A stretch of 64,000 nt of DNA from Tenodera sinensis (taxonomy: Eukaryota > Arthropoda > Insecta > Mantodea > Mantidae): assembly GCA_030765045.1 (NCBI GenBank), contig CM060964.1:275210888-275274887 (forward strand), in the 5' to 3' direction. Positions 20,114 through 32,250 of the stretch are shown here, one piece after another (position 1 is the first letter of the stretch; every line of letters starts with the position of its first letter). A program made the translations under genes and the position numbers. The notes under the pieces were generated by a model. The model saw only the letters and a program-made list of their open reading frames with translations. It had not been told where the DNA came from and did not search any database.

Positions 20114-20660
20114 CATTTAAGTACATTGTACCAGATGCAACTCTGCCCCCCCCCCCCCCGCCCAACCTATCATAACGAGATGGGGGAGATGTATCGTGGC
20201 AGTACTTCGTTTAAAACTTTGAAATTCTTTAAAATGTGACGATCAGTTATTGAATAGTGTAATGTATTATTGGGTTTCTCTTATTACCTGTTTTAGTATT
20301 TATAATTCCTTTTTTCTGTCTATTTTAACTATTTATAATGTCTTTTTGCCTGCCTATTTTAATGATTTATAATGACTAAACTTCCCACCTCCTAATTTCT
20401 GCTATGGCCAATTGCGGATAGCTTACATTGAGTACATTAATATTGTTTTATAATCGTATATTGCCCCGATAAACCCTTAGAAACACACCAATATCCTTTT
20501 CTTCAAACTTGGAAAAAAAGGTTATTTCTAAGGCTTTAACGAGGGAATATCATGATCTCAAAACTATGAATGTACTAACGTTATTTATGCAGGTACCCAG
20601 CATTCGCTAGCGTATTTGGACCAAAATTGGATTTTAGGAAATAAATAAATAATAATTATA
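20114..20660. other. No gene; C12 tract at the start
   Basis: A poly(C) run occurs near 20146-20159. The rest is AT-rich with no supported feature. Confidence 0.4.
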
Positions 20661-20966
<306 letters not shown>

Positions 20967-21717
20967 AAGAACTAGACTAACTACCTTAATTCTGGAGCCT
21001 ATGATCCTCGCATCTTGCTGCTATAGCGCATGCGCGGACGCGAGTATACACCTAATGGAGAGATTGAAATCCGCTAGATTGGCAAGGTTTTAAACCAAGT
21101 GTTAGATTTTTTCAATAAATAGGTTCCTGTTCTTATACTCAACACATGCCTGACTTTCAATCTGTATTTCTTTTATGAATTGGATTTAACAAGTAAATAT
21201 GTGCATCTTTGTATTTTTCCTGTCAAAAAATTGGGTAGTATGTATATTTGAACAGCCAAATATTGGACATTAATCAAAGGAAATACAATAGTTTGCCACA
21301 CGATCTTGCATACGATTTTGTTCTTGCACACAGCGTTGAGAATGTGTATATGCTTATGTGTATGTGAAACGGCCCCGTGCCGTTCACGTGCAGCCCATAT
21401 TAGGTAAGCACACCTAGGTTAGTGTGAGTATATGAACAGGATGACAGGGACCTGTGTTAGAGACCCTATGTACTCCTACCATCAATAACCAGGTATGTGT
21501 AAACAATGTCTCAACGCTTTCTCCACTTTTACAAATTGATGTAGGTATAATTGCTTGGTCAAAATATATTTACTGAAGTTGAATAAACATACTTGTATAA
21601 TTTAGAAGCCTAAATACAGTAGTATCGCAAGGATTACTGTTATACACTAATTCATTTTGCAAGGTTTATAGCTGATGCTTAATGATACCGGCTTTGATTT
21701 GTAACTGTTAAGTTCCA
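20967..21717. other. Unassigned interior of the hAT unit
   Basis: A locally GC-richer patch (GCGCATGCGCGGACGCGAG near 21028) and a block at 21370-21490 stand out, but no ORF or repeat end is supported. Confidence 0.4.
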
Positions 21718-22158
21718 TCACATATCTCTGTCTCCACTTCGTCTTCGGCAACGGGACCTACGTCGTCTTCTTCTTGAGCAACTTCTACGCCTCCTTCTCG
21801 AACTTCTCCTTCTCCTTCTTCTTGAACAACTTCTCCTCCTCCTCCTTCTTCTTGAACAACTCCTCCTCCTTCTTCTTGAACATCTTCTCCTTCGTGAACA
21901 GCTTCTCCTCCGGCACCTCGATCTTCTTCTCCGACAAACGGAACCGACAGCTTTTATAGAGCCCCGATCTTTTAATACCTTTAGAAACGTTTTCCTTTGG
22001 TTTTCATCCATAGTAAACAATTTCTCTTCATTCGTGTCAGTTCGACAGCTCATAAGAGTTCTCGACACATCATCGAACGCTCTTAACATACACTGGTTTT
22101 TACGGATAGTTCTGTTTTTAACACTGGTTCTGCTTTCGGGTGCTGCAGGCTTGCCCAT
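21718..22158 (-). CDS. Arg/Ser/Cys-rich 146-residue ORF
   Basis: ATG at 22158 is preceded by CGAAA, a reasonable start context. Residues 1-74 are ordinary, mildly basic sequence (MGKPAAPESRTSVKNRTIRK onward). Residues 75-146 are dominated by Arg runs broken by Cys-Ser (SCSRRRRCSRRRRRSCSRRR type) and end SGDRDM. The composition resembles protamine-like or RS-domain proteins. However, the DNA is a decayed purine-rich (GAAGGAGGAG) repeat whose other frames are also open for long stretches, so Arg richness could simply reflect the repeat. It lies alone inside the hAT-bounded unit. Function unknown. Confidence 0.35.
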   Translation of the reverse strand: MGKPAAPESRTSVKNRTIRKNQCMLRAFDDVSRTLMSCRTDTNEEKLFTMDENQRKTFLKVLKDRGSIKAVGSVCRRRRSRCRRRSCSRRRRCSRRRRRSCSRRRRRRRSCSRRRRRRSSRRRRRSCSRRRRRRSRCRRRSGDRDM

Positions 22159-22327
22159 TTTCGTATGAAGAATTTAGATTTTCGTTGCGAATTAGATTAC
22201 TGGAAGAATTTTGCTTTCCCTTGAAAACCACATTTAGATGTTGAAATTCTATGGCAACGTGTATTTCAGTTGAACAAAAGCGAGTGGAACATACCGAAAA
22301 CAAAAGTCCCACCGAGCCAATGTACAA

Positions 22328-22803
22328 AACCTAAAGTACCTACTATATTTATAATCTTATATATTTAAATGAGTAATTCTTACGATTTCGATCAAATTTT
22401 GTATTCAGACAGGGTTTTGCTTATTAAGTTTATCCATATAGGCGTCATTCCTGAAAAAAAAAAAAACCGCAATTTTACGAGTAACAGTCACAATTACTCT
22501 AAACCTTATTTTGGCCATAATTTCTCTTTTAATGGGCCAGTTTTAACAAACAAGCCAGGATATTAAAGGTCTCGTCATGGAAACAGCTCCAACAATTAGG
22601 ATAAACATTTATATTTAGCTAACATTTTGCTTTTCAAGTTTATCTAAATAAGTATCTTCTCCCAAAAATCACGATTAATCAAAAGGAAAAGAAAGAAAAT
22701 CCGAGCGAAGTTCGGTCACCCAGGTACTGTAACATAATAGAATGATCGCATTGCATCTGTAATATTCACTACACAAATAAGAGGCAACGTCTGATTTTTG
22801 TAA
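22328..22803. other. No gene seen
   Basis: AT-rich sequence with a short poly(A) run at 22456; nothing recognisable. Confidence 0.4.
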
Positions 22804-22910
22804 TTGTTGTTGTTGTTGTTGTTGTTGTTTGGGGTTTATGGACGCACTATCACATCCCGGGTAGGAGTAATCGATGTCTGCGTCGAATCAAAATGAGTAG
22901 GAGCTCTGAT
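22804..22910 (-). repeat. SINE family 2 tail fragment with (GTT)n
   Basis: A (GTT)n run at 22804-22828 is followed by TGGGGTTTATGGACGC. A block GTAATCGATGTCTGCGTCGA then matches the fragment at 17826-17904 in direct orientation. Confidence 0.5.
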
Positions 22911-23112
22911 GTAAACGTTGCGTCACTAAAGGAGGGTCGGATCACAGTTCATAGTTTCATTTTGCAGTTAACGAGATGGCGAAGTAGTAGCCGTGGCAAA
23001 TGGTTATCAGTAGTATACACCCAAAGATGAGATATTCCATGGGCCATTGCCATAACGTTGGGCTAGTGTGCTGATAAATTGCGAGACAGAAAGTGTATGT
23101 AAGGGGCAATTT

Positions 23113-23883
<771 letters not shown>

Positions 23884-23927
23884 TTGTCAATATCTGCAGG
23901 ATAATTTTGTTTAAAAGAAAATTGCAC

Positions 23928-24060
23928 AATCGGGCTCGGGTCGGGCCCGGGCCATGGCCTATACACTATTCTCGGGCTCGGGCCGGGCCCGGGCCATGGC
24001 CTATACACTATTCTCGGGCTCGGGCCAGGCCCGGGCTTGATTGGTACCGGGCCTAAGAAA
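23928..24060. repeat. GC-rich subterminal tandem repeats of the hAT unit
   Basis: Two near-identical units of about 42 bp (CGGGCTCGGG core plus GGCCATGGCCTATACACTAT) and a third partial one lie just inside the right terminal repeat. A related CGGGC-rich block lies at 15160-15230 inside the left end. Subterminal repeats of this type are commonly transposase-binding sites in hAT elements. Confidence 0.7.
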
Positions 24061-24109
24061 GTCGGCCCGTGCAGACCTCTAGCGGATGGCGATGCTTCTT
24101 CTGATGTTT

Positions 24110-26889
24110 TTCCAATATAGGCAACAACAGAACACTATAGCAACTGTTATATCTAAAAGACGAACTTTTAACATCAAAAAGGCAAATTGGGAAGCCCTGA
24201 AAGAAAATCTACTAATGCCACCCCAATTAATGTGGGTGACGATATTGACTACAAAGCTTCTGAGCTTACTAAGGCCATTCAGAAAGCTATGATTGAGGCA
24301 ATTCCAAGAAGTAAGCCACGTCCTTTTAGTAATAATATCTGGAACGAAAAACTGCAGAAACTTCGGATTAAAATGAGGAAAGCACGCCGAGCATATCAGA
24401 CTTCTATCTTAAACACGGAGAGGCAAACACATCTTAGAAAATACCAACTATTGAAAGAGGAATTTAGAACTTCTTTAAAAGATCTGAGGGAAAGATCATG
24501 GGATAATTTTGTTGAGAATGCTTTAACCACCAATATATGGGGCATCCCATATAAGATAGCCACTGAAAAAATAAAGTCTCCAGAAGTCCTCTCTACATTA
24601 CTTAAACCAAACGGTGAACTAACTAAAGGATGGATTGAATCTATACAAACCCTGCTAACTACTCTCCTTCCCTCAGATAACCATGAGTCAGATACAATCC
24701 AGCACAAACAACTTAGAAAGGATTTCACCTCTGACGAACCAACAGCTGGAGTCATCTATCCCTTTGACAGATCTGAAGTTCTGCATGCATTACAAATCCT
24801 CAAAAAGAAGAAGGCTCCAGGACCTGATCAAATACATGCAGAAATACTCATACATATTGCACCAGAAATAACTCCATATCTAACAGATCTCTTCAATGAA
24901 TGTCTATGGCAAGGCCGTATTCCCTATTGCTGGAAAGAAGCCAGTATCACGATCTTACATAAAGGTGGCGATAAGGATCCTGCATTGCCAAAATATTATA
25001 GACCGATTTGTCTACTTAACCTTTTGGGTAAAGTACAAGAAAAACTCCTATGTAAACGCATACAAGAGTTTAGGATCCTGAAAGGCCTTAATCCTACTCA
25101 ATATGGTTTTAGATCTGGAAAGTCAACCACGGATGCAATAACTAAAGCCATAATTGCAGCTAAGAACTCTAAAAAGAACTATGTGATGGGTCTCTTCTTT
25201 GATATAGCTGGAGCTTTCGATAACCTCTGGTGGCCTGCACTTTTTGAACGCATGCGCCAACAAGAATACCCAAAAAGCCTTTATAGAATTCTGAAGAACT
25301 ATTGTGTAGACCGCCGAGTCAACATCACAGGGGCAAATAGTACCGTTACACGTGATATTACGAAAGGATGCCCGCAAGGTTCTATATTGGGTCCAATATT
25401 CTGGGATATAAGTTTGGAGCCTCTGCTTAATGAGTTAGTAGTTGACACACAAATATATACCACTATAGCATATGCGGATGATCTGCTTTTATTAATAGAA
25501 GGTAACACCCGCCTGGAACTGGAAACAAAATCTTCTGATGTGACCCAGAAGGTATATAAATGGTGCAACTCTGTTAAACTACAAATTGCAGCTAACAAAT
25601 CTGCGTATTTGCTATTTAAAGGTAAATTATTAAGAAACCCAGTTATACGAATACACGAAGAACGTTTTCAACGCCACAAGTATATTAAATACCTTGGAAT
25701 AACGCTTGATGAGAAAGGCAACTTCAAGACACATGTCACTCAGGTCTGCAACAATGCCAGTAAAATTATGATGAAGATTGCCAGTATTGCCCAACGTCAA
25801 TATAAACTGCCTCTCACTACCATTAGAACATATCATAATTGTATCTTTACTGCCATCATTACATATGGTGCAGGAGGGTGGGCACAGTGTATGCAAAAAT
25901 TAAACCTCGTCGCAGATCTCAGAAAATGCCAGAGGAAAATTCTTCTCCGTTTTACTGGAGCAGCAAGAACGACCTCTACTATGGCTCTTCTTGTGGCCAC
26001 TGGTACCTGGCCAATAGATCTACAGGTTCGCCTATATGGTGCTTACTATTGGCTAAAGAAAAGCAATCAACAGAAGATAGAAGATATTATAGGAAAACGA
26101 TGCTATATGAAAAGACAAATAAGGACTGAGTTAATATCCTTATGGCAGTCAGAATGGGATAACCTGCAAACTGGGAGACGCACCTATATGTTTTACCCTA
26201 ATATACGAGAAAGGTTACGACTAAAGCACCTAAATCCCTTACAAGCTGCATTACACTATATTACGGGCCATGGGCCATATGGTACTTACTTAAAACGTTT
26301 TAGTATCATCAACTCTGAAATGTGCACCAGATGCAATACAGAAGATACTCCTGAGCATGTAATGTTTAACTGTCAGAAATACAGTGAAATAGGACAATCT
26401 AACAGGGAAAAGCTCATGTACCTCACTTTATTGGAAATGGTCAGGAATAAGGAAAATCTAAATGCTTTAAATGAGTTAGCGACTCAAATCAGTATAGCAG
26501 AAAGATCTTTAAGACAAACTGAACAAGAAAGAAATCTAAGAAATTTTTATACACCTCCAGCGACTGTTGTAGTACCATCCCGTCAATCGTTAAGATTGTC
26601 AAACCAACTGTAAGCAGAAAGGAGAAGAATGAGGCCAAAACGACAGCCTGATGAGACTTGGACAGCCTACCAGAGACTAGAGACAACTTTACAATATCAC
26701 CAATTTTCCTTATTGTTATTTAGTTTAATTTAGTTTTAGTTTAATTTAGTTTTCTGCACATTCTATTGTGAACAAATTGTAATAAATAAGTTTAAATAAA
26801 TGAAAATATCCGCACACTACGTCCAGATATAAGAAATTAGGTATCTGGACATAGCTGGCAGATATTATTTTATTTTATTTTATTTTATT
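24110..26889 (+). mobile_element. R1-clade LINE, 5'-truncated, 14-bp TSD
   Basis: A 14-bp direct repeat TTCTTCTGATGTTT at 24096-24109 and 26890-26903 fixes both ends of a 2780-bp insertion. The 3' end is an (ATTTT)n run (26864-26889), preceded by a poly(A) signal-like AATAAATAAG near 26782. The endonuclease and any ORF1 have been lost by 5' truncation. It lies 20 bp outside the right end of the hAT unit. Confidence 0.9.
24187..26613 (+). CDS. R1-clade LINE reverse transcriptase (808 residues, N-truncated)
   Basis: The ORF covers reverse transcriptase and the C-terminal domain of an R1/TRAS-type ORF2. Visible motifs are KKKKAPGPDQIHAEIL (about aa 205), YYRPICLLNLLGK (about 274), FFDIAGAFDNLWWP (about 339, first catalytic Asp), GCPQGSILGPIFWD (about 392), YADD at aa 429-432 (intact), YLGITLDEKG, and a C-terminal knuckle CTRC at aa 713 with EHVMFNC. 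There is no RNase H, as expected for R1. Upstream sequence of the same protein (RRTFNIKKANWEALKENL, about 24152-24205) is in another frame, so one frameshift lies near 24205-24215 and the listed ATG is not the native start. Otherwise the gene is intact, indicating a fairly recent insertion. Confidence 0.85.
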   Translation: MGSPERKSTNATPINVGDDIDYKASELTKAIQKAMIEAIPRSKPRPFSNNIWNEKLQKLRIKMRKARRAYQTSILNTERQTHLRKYQLLKEEFRTSLKDLRERSWDNFVENALTTNIWGIPYKIATEKIKSPEVLSTLLKPNGELTKGWIESIQTLLTTLLPSDNHESDTIQHKQLRKDFTSDEPTAGVIYPFDRSEVLHALQILKKKKAPGPDQIHAEILIHIAPEITPYLTDLFNECLWQGRIPYCWKEASITILHKGGDKDPALPKYYRPICLLNLLGKVQEKLLCKRIQEFRILKGLNPTQYGFRSGKSTTDAITKAIIAAKNSKKNYVMGLFFDIAGAFDNLWWPALFERMRQQEYPKSLYRILKNYCVDRRVNITGANSTVTRDITKGCPQGSILGPIFWDISLEPLLNELVVDTQIYTTIAYADDLLLLIEGNTRLELETKSSDVTQKVYKWCNSVKLQIAANKSAYLLFKGKLLRNPVIRIHEERFQRHKYIKYLGITLDEKGNFKTHVTQVCNNASKIMMKIASIAQRQYKLPLTTIRTYHNCIFTAIITYGAGGWAQCMQKLNLVADLRKCQRKILLRFTGAARTTSTMALLVATGTWPIDLQVRLYGAYYWLKKSNQQKIEDIIGKRCYMKRQIRTELISLWQSEWDNLQTGRRTYMFYPNIRERLRLKHLNPLQAALHYITGHGPYGTYLKRFSIINSEMCTRCNTEDTPEHVMFNCQKYSEIGQSNREKLMYLTLLEMVRNKENLNALNELATQISIAERSLRQTEQERNLRNFYTPPATVVVPSRQSLRLSNQL

Positions 26890-26903
26890 TTCTTCTGATG
26901 TTT

Positions 26904-26981
26904 CTTCTGGTAACGGTTCAAGGAACTTGCTGAAAATATCTTTCTGAGGAATGTCGAAATTAAATACTTGGTTTCTATTTT
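26904..26981 (-). other. Coding-like flank upstream of the LINE (minus strand)
   Basis: Minus strand after a possible acceptor (CATTCCTCAG) reads KDIFSKFLEPLPEETSEEAS when continued across the LINE TSD. It then joins the flank of the hAT unit and stops at 15135. It may be a terminal exon or a domesticated/transposon fragment; there is no recognised domain. Confidence 0.3.
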
Positions 26982-27836
26982 TACTTTCTCTAATGGTAAG
27001 TAGGGTAAGTATTGTATTCCACCCAAAAATTCGATGTCAAGATTTCACCAGAAATACATGTTTTGAGACCCCCTGAATCCAAAAAAAGCATTTTTAGAAA
27101 AAGGTCCATGTGTGTGTCTGTATGTCAGTCTGTCAGTCTGTGGACAGCATAACTCAAAAACGAAAACTTGGTTAAAAACTAAAGTTGGTATTTAAGTTTA
27201 ATGTCTTTCAAGGATGTGACACGAAGATTTTGAAGAAAATAGCCCCACCCTAAACTACCCTTTACCCGGAAAATTTTTTGAAAATTTTGATTTCCTTGAA
27301 AATGGCTCTAACGATTTTGATTAAAATGTCATATGTTTGAGATATTTTGATGACAAATGAAATGTATATCTTGAATTTTCTGGCTATAGCCCCTGTAGTC
27401 GTTTTTACTCTGGACGACTTTTGCATAACTGGTAAACTGTTAGAGATAGACCAAATCATACTGTACAAAAAATGTAGATCTTGCTAAAATACACAATTTA
27501 TGTCTCAATAAATTTTCTTTTAGGGTGAACCATTTCGGAGATATTCCTTGTTATGTGTGTGAGTTTCAGAAAACTTAGAACTTTCGTGAAATGGATCATC
27601 GTTCATTTTTTTATATGTTAAGTGTACAAAGGGAACGGAATCTCAAAGCTTTAAATGATTTGGCTGTTGCACAAAGCCAAAGCCAATATTCCCCTTGCAC
27701 CTACAAGGAAATAACCAATAAGATAATTTGTACAAATGTTTATTTTAACTAACACGAAGAAGATATAGGAATAAGAGTTTGTAAGAATGGTTAGTACAAA
27801 AGTAGAGAAAGTCATGTGAGTGCAACACATCAGATT
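26982..27836 (-). repeat. Repeat A copy 2, full length
   Basis: An uninterrupted copy of about 855 bp, from TTTTACTTTCTCTAATGGTA on the plus strand to GTCATGTGAGTGCAACACATC. It serves as the empty-site reference for the mariner at 2275-2952. Confidence 0.85.
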
Positions 27837-27842
27837 TTTTAA

Positions 27843-28108
27843 AATGAAGGGTTGTTCCCATGTGGACAGTTCTTGTTTTCCCGTTATGTATTTGAGAAGT
27901 TTCGGTTCTGGCTTTATGTCATGATTTTTTGTCCAAAAGTGAAAGGCAACTGCTGATTTTTCTAATTGTTTACTCTTGATGTTCCTAACGTGTTCCTTGG
28001 ATCTAATTTCTAAATTTCTTTTGGTTTTTCCTATGTATACTTCATTACAATCACTGCATTCAATTTGGTATATGCCAGATTTTTTGTTAGGTGGAATAGC
28101 ATCATTTT
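27843..28108 (-). pseudogene. Penelope-like element, GIY-YIG endonuclease fragment
   Basis: The minus strand encodes GIYQIECSDCNEVYIGKTKR followed by LEIRSKEHVRNI and AVAFHFWTKNHDI, the GIY-YIG endonuclease at the C-terminus of PLEs, including the conserved Arg region (RSKEH). The GIY and YIG boxes and the Cys pair are intact in this piece, but the reverse transcriptase is absent here. It abuts repeat A. Confidence 0.8.
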
Positions 28109-28112
28109 GGTC

Positions 28113-28385
28113 ATTTAATCATTAAATACCCCACTGGGAGGTGTCGTATGGGGTGCTCTCAGCCTCGTTAGGTCCCTGAGGTGCCAATTGAGGAACTATC
28201 CTGATAGAAAGGTAGCGTTCCTAAAAGGTCAAGTAGTCACCTTATGGTGGGGGAGTCGACATGCTGACCCTCGCCACCCCCAACCTGCACTCCTCTGTGG
28301 CCTTGGTTGTGGCTGGAGGACACAGCAGCCAGGCGATGAGGGTAACCTCTGCATAGGGGAGATGCCCTGGGGATTATTATAATCA
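28113..28385. repeat. GC-rich unclassified insert
   Basis: This block (CCCACTGGGAGGTGTCG to GGGAGATGCCCTGGGGATTA) is far GC-richer than its surroundings and has no coding motif. It looks like a SINE or gene-derived repeat but I cannot classify it. Confidence 0.35.
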
Positions 28386-28429
28386 TGAAATAAACTCAGA
28401 GATTAAATTATTAAAACAATTAAGTGGAT

Positions 28430-28556
28430 CCATAGAGAGGTAGAATTGAAACTGAAAAATTTAATGCCACATCTACCTCTCAAACATTGCCCACACACGG
28501 CTTGTGTGTTTAGAAACACCAACAGTAAGTTTGTTGCCATAAATAATAATGGAGCC
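28430..28556 (+). mobile_element. SINE family 1 fragment (body and tail)
   Basis: It shares AGGTAGAATTGAAACTGAAA, CCCACACACGGCTTGTGTGT and AACACCAACAGTAAGTTTGT with the copy at 10439-10650; the tRNA head is missing. Confidence 0.65.
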
Positions 28557-28889
28557 ATCGATTTTATGGTTTGGGAAAATATAATTGTTTTTAAGAATAA
28601 GACTTGCATGATGTATTTTGAAATATAGCCAGTTGATTCTGTCAAATTTGTTTTGCTTCCATTAATTGGTAGTTTCAACATGAAAGAATCCATTGTCTAG
28701 TGGTCATAATGATAACGATAAAACAGTCAAAACACTGCAGGTGTAAAGAATTGATTTGTGAAACATGTTTGGAGTATAAAACATAATTACAAAAGGTAAG
28801 TGGAGTTTCAATTGCTAACATTTATTAAAATTTGTGGACTTATACTGCTTCGCTGTCAATAGTTCCAATTTTGTTGTAACCAAATTTGA

Positions 28890-29035
28890 TATTCAACATT
28901 TCAGTTTTGCTGTTCACAGGCACACACATACTCTTGGGCCTTTTTCTAAAAGCGCTTATCAGGGTTCAGGATACCTCAAAAGTGTGTTACTCCCACTAAA
29001 GTGTTAATTTCACATTTTTGGGTAGGTTGCTCTAC
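28890..29035 (+). repeat. Repeat A 3' fragment
   Basis: It matches the distal part of repeat A (CACACACATACTCTTGGGCC, CTTTTTCTAAAAGCGCTTAT, then a diverged end). Confidence 0.6.
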
Positions 29036-29915
29036 CAATGTTTTAAGCAGCATAAAATATGTTACATAGATTTGGTTTTTCATGATTCGTAAGCATATGC
29101 CTGTGCTTTAGAATCCAAGGTCTAGTAATAATAATATTCAGGAACAAAACTTACCTTCAAAGTATGTAAACCATTTAGTAGTTAGGAATTAGGTAAATGT
29201 AAAGAAATAAAAAAAAAACATAATATAATAGTCATTTATTGCTGCTTTCAAAAATGCAAGACATATTCTCCATAATGAAAATTACACACACTTTAGTATA
29301 CACTTGCACTCAAATGGTTTACACAGTTTCAGAACTTGTATAGAAATGTTTGAAAAGAATAGAGGACTGAAAAGTAAAACTTTCAATTAAGTACTTTGTG
29401 CTGTGAAACTGCAGTTATGGTTACACATTTATTATAATCTGAAAATTCACAAAGAAGGAAACCCATATGTACATTACCTGTATAGAATAGCATGACTGAA
29501 AAAAGGTGATTTACAGGAATATTATTTATTTGATATGTGTTCTTTGCAATATTTCATTCTTTCAAATTTTTGTGCTTAAAGTGTTTTATACTATAGCACA
29601 ATTATTATTGAAATGTGGTTTTATCAAGAAGATATAAATATTTTAAATGAAATTTCTCTGTGGAGTTATCTTAGAGGAACTTCCAAATCTGGAATTTTTG
29701 GGTATTTGCTGAAACTATCCTTTCAAATAAAAATCAGCAAATTCTATCATAAACTCAAATACTAATAAAGTGGAGAGCAAAGGGCTGTAAATATAAATAA
29801 ATGGTCAATGATGAAAGTTTCCAAAATTTATCTCATGAGTTAGATTCACCTGACTTTCTTGACCCATTGTACTTTACATTAGAAGCTATTATATAAAATT
29901 ATTCAAAAAAGCTTG
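29036..29915. other. AT-rich, nothing recognised
   Basis: No ORF of note, repeat end or RNA-like structure. Confidence 0.45.
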
Positions 29916-29917
29916 TT

Positions 29918-30040
29918 TTACTTTCTCTACTGGTAAGTAGGGGAAGTATTGTATTCCACTCAAAAATTTGATGTCGAGATTTCACTGGAAATATATGTTT
30001 TGAGACCCCCTGAGTCCAAAAAAAGCATTTTTAGAAAAAG

Positions 30041-30119
<79 letters not shown>

Positions 30120-30815
30120 TGTGGACGGCATAACTCAAAAACAAAAAGTCGGTTAAAAACCAAAGTTGGTATTTAAGTTTAATGTCTTTCAAGGATGCGA
30201 CACGAAGATTTTGAAGAAAATAGTCTCACCCTAAACTACCCTTTACATGGAACATTTTTCGAAAATTTTGATTTTCTTGAAAATGGCTCTTAACGATTTT
30301 GATTAAAATGTCATATGTTTGAGATATTTTGATGACAAATGTATATCTTGAATTTTCTGGCTATAGCCCCTGTAGTCATATTTACTCTGGACGACTTTTG
30401 CATAACTGGTAAACCGTTAGAAATAGACCAAATCATACTATACAAAGAATGTAGATCTTGCTAAAATACACAATTTAGGCCAGAACAAATTTTCTTATAG
30501 AGTGAACCATTTCGGAGATATTCCTTGTTATGTGTGTCAGTTTCAGAAAGCTTAAAACTTTCATGAAATAGAACATCGTTGTTCAGTTTTTTATATGTTA
30601 AGTGTGCAAAGAGAACAGAATCTCAAAGCTTCAAAATATTTGACTATCGCATAAAGCCTACTGTATTCTAATGTTCCCCTTGCACCTACAAGGAAATAAG
30701 CAATAAGATAATTTGCATGAATGTTCATCTTAACTAACAAGATGATATAGGAATAAGAGTTTATAAGAGTGGTTAGTACAAGAGTAGAGAAAGTCATGTG
30801 AGTGCAACACATCAG
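29918..30815 (-). repeat. Repeat A copy 3 with expanded (GT)n
   Basis: A full-length copy whose internal GT-rich spot has expanded into an uninterrupted (GT)n of about 76 bp (30043-30118). In copy 2 the same place (27108-27150) is a short mixed GT/CTGT tract. Confidence 0.85.
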
Positions 30816-31725
30816 GTTTTTTTATCTATTTCCTCTAAAACATAATAAATGTTGGCTTGTTGGCTAAAAGACTTGATGTACATATGTTGTACTCACATCG
30901 GGACAATAAACTGGCAATTGCAAAATCATGGAAAACAGGTTACTGTGCTCAGTGGCTGCTGCTGCATAGGAAAGTGTGAACATCCTAATTTTTGACATAG
31001 TGCTGACTTATGGTTCTTTTTCCTTTGAATGCTATAAAACGTAACTTATATGTTGTAATTTAAAATCAATAGCATTTAAATATACTGTGCTACATGTAAA
31101 CTCTTAGAAACGTGGCAACATGGTTGCTAACATATCGTGACTTGTGCTTATTTAAAGGAGCTTTTGCACGGGTGCAGCTATATGGCATAATTATCTTACA
31201 GGTCATACACACTTGAAGGCATACACTATCACCCCATCCTCTGTTGCCATACTGTCACTAAACATTTATAACAATGCCACTAGGTGGAGGCACACTACAG
31301 AAAAATAGAGAATTTGTACAATGCAGACACTTCTACTGGTTTCTCCATGCCATTCATAATCTCCACCACAATTGAGGAACATCATTTCAGATCATGTAAT
31401 GTCCAAAAAACACAATTTTACAGGTGAAGCAAAGACTTGATTACAGGGTACCTCTGATTTGGGATAACTTGCACTATATAGAGCATTATAGAAATTATAA
31501 GACAAACTGAAGCAATTCTACATCACTAACAATGAATTATAGTTACTGCTACATTAACCATATTCATTGTTGTTTAAAGGTGCGTAGTTCTCACAGAATT
31601 TCTTAAAAACATTTAACACAATAAAATTGTCTTTTATCCATTTATCACGTTTATGTTTCCACAGTGATGGAGGATTCTCAGCAATGACTCTCGAAAGCAA
31701 TATGTTCTCAACACTTGCGCAATGT
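30816..31725. other. AT-rich, nothing recognised
   Basis: No supported feature. Confidence 0.45.
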
Positions 31726-32250
31726 GGCAGGGATGTACCAATGATTTACCAAGCAAGGTGACCCACAGCAACGCATGTGACTCACATTCCGGAGGTTCTA
31801 GGTTTAATTGCCAGTAACCATGCTCTCTGACTTTGGTTTTCCCGCCCTTGTCACTTGGACAAATGCTGGGGTGTTTAATTTCATGCCAGGATTTCCTTTC
31901 CATCATTTCCCTTTAATCCATTTCCTTATCTTTTAGGTGCGCTTTCAGGCACAGGTATATGGCAGTGCTGGGCAGATGGCACAGATGCTTACACATTGTA
32001 ACTGCTGTTCTTGGCTTTGGGTGCTCGCTTCCTCTTGTGGGCTAGGACATTGGACCTGCAGGAAGGTGACAGTTTGCATGGCGCCAGGATTAAGAGATCT
32101 TAGCACTTGTTAAGGACCTCTATGCGTCTCTTTGGCCCATCTGCCTGCAACCCTGTGGCACCCTGCAGTTCACTCACTTCACCCCTTACTCCTGGGGTGT
32201 GTTAAGTGCAATAGATCTGTGTGATGGTCACAGTGCACAAGCTGTATACC
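31726..32250 (+). repeat. Possible SINE and GC-richer block
   Basis: 31726-31910 has a B-box-like GGTTCTAGGTTTAATTGCC and a body with TTTTCCCGCCCTTGTCACTT, consistent with an old tRNA-derived SINE. 31925-32250 is a GC-rich block without coding motifs. Weak evidence. Confidence 0.35.

Noticed and set aside
24086..24292. 68-codon ORF upstream of the R1 RT as a separate gene
   Set aside because: Its start lies outside the element and crosses the TSD; the inner part is the frameshifted continuation of the LINE protein.
29949..30176. Val-Cys and Thr-His repeat ORFs
   Set aside because: They arise from the (GT)n tract inside repeat A.
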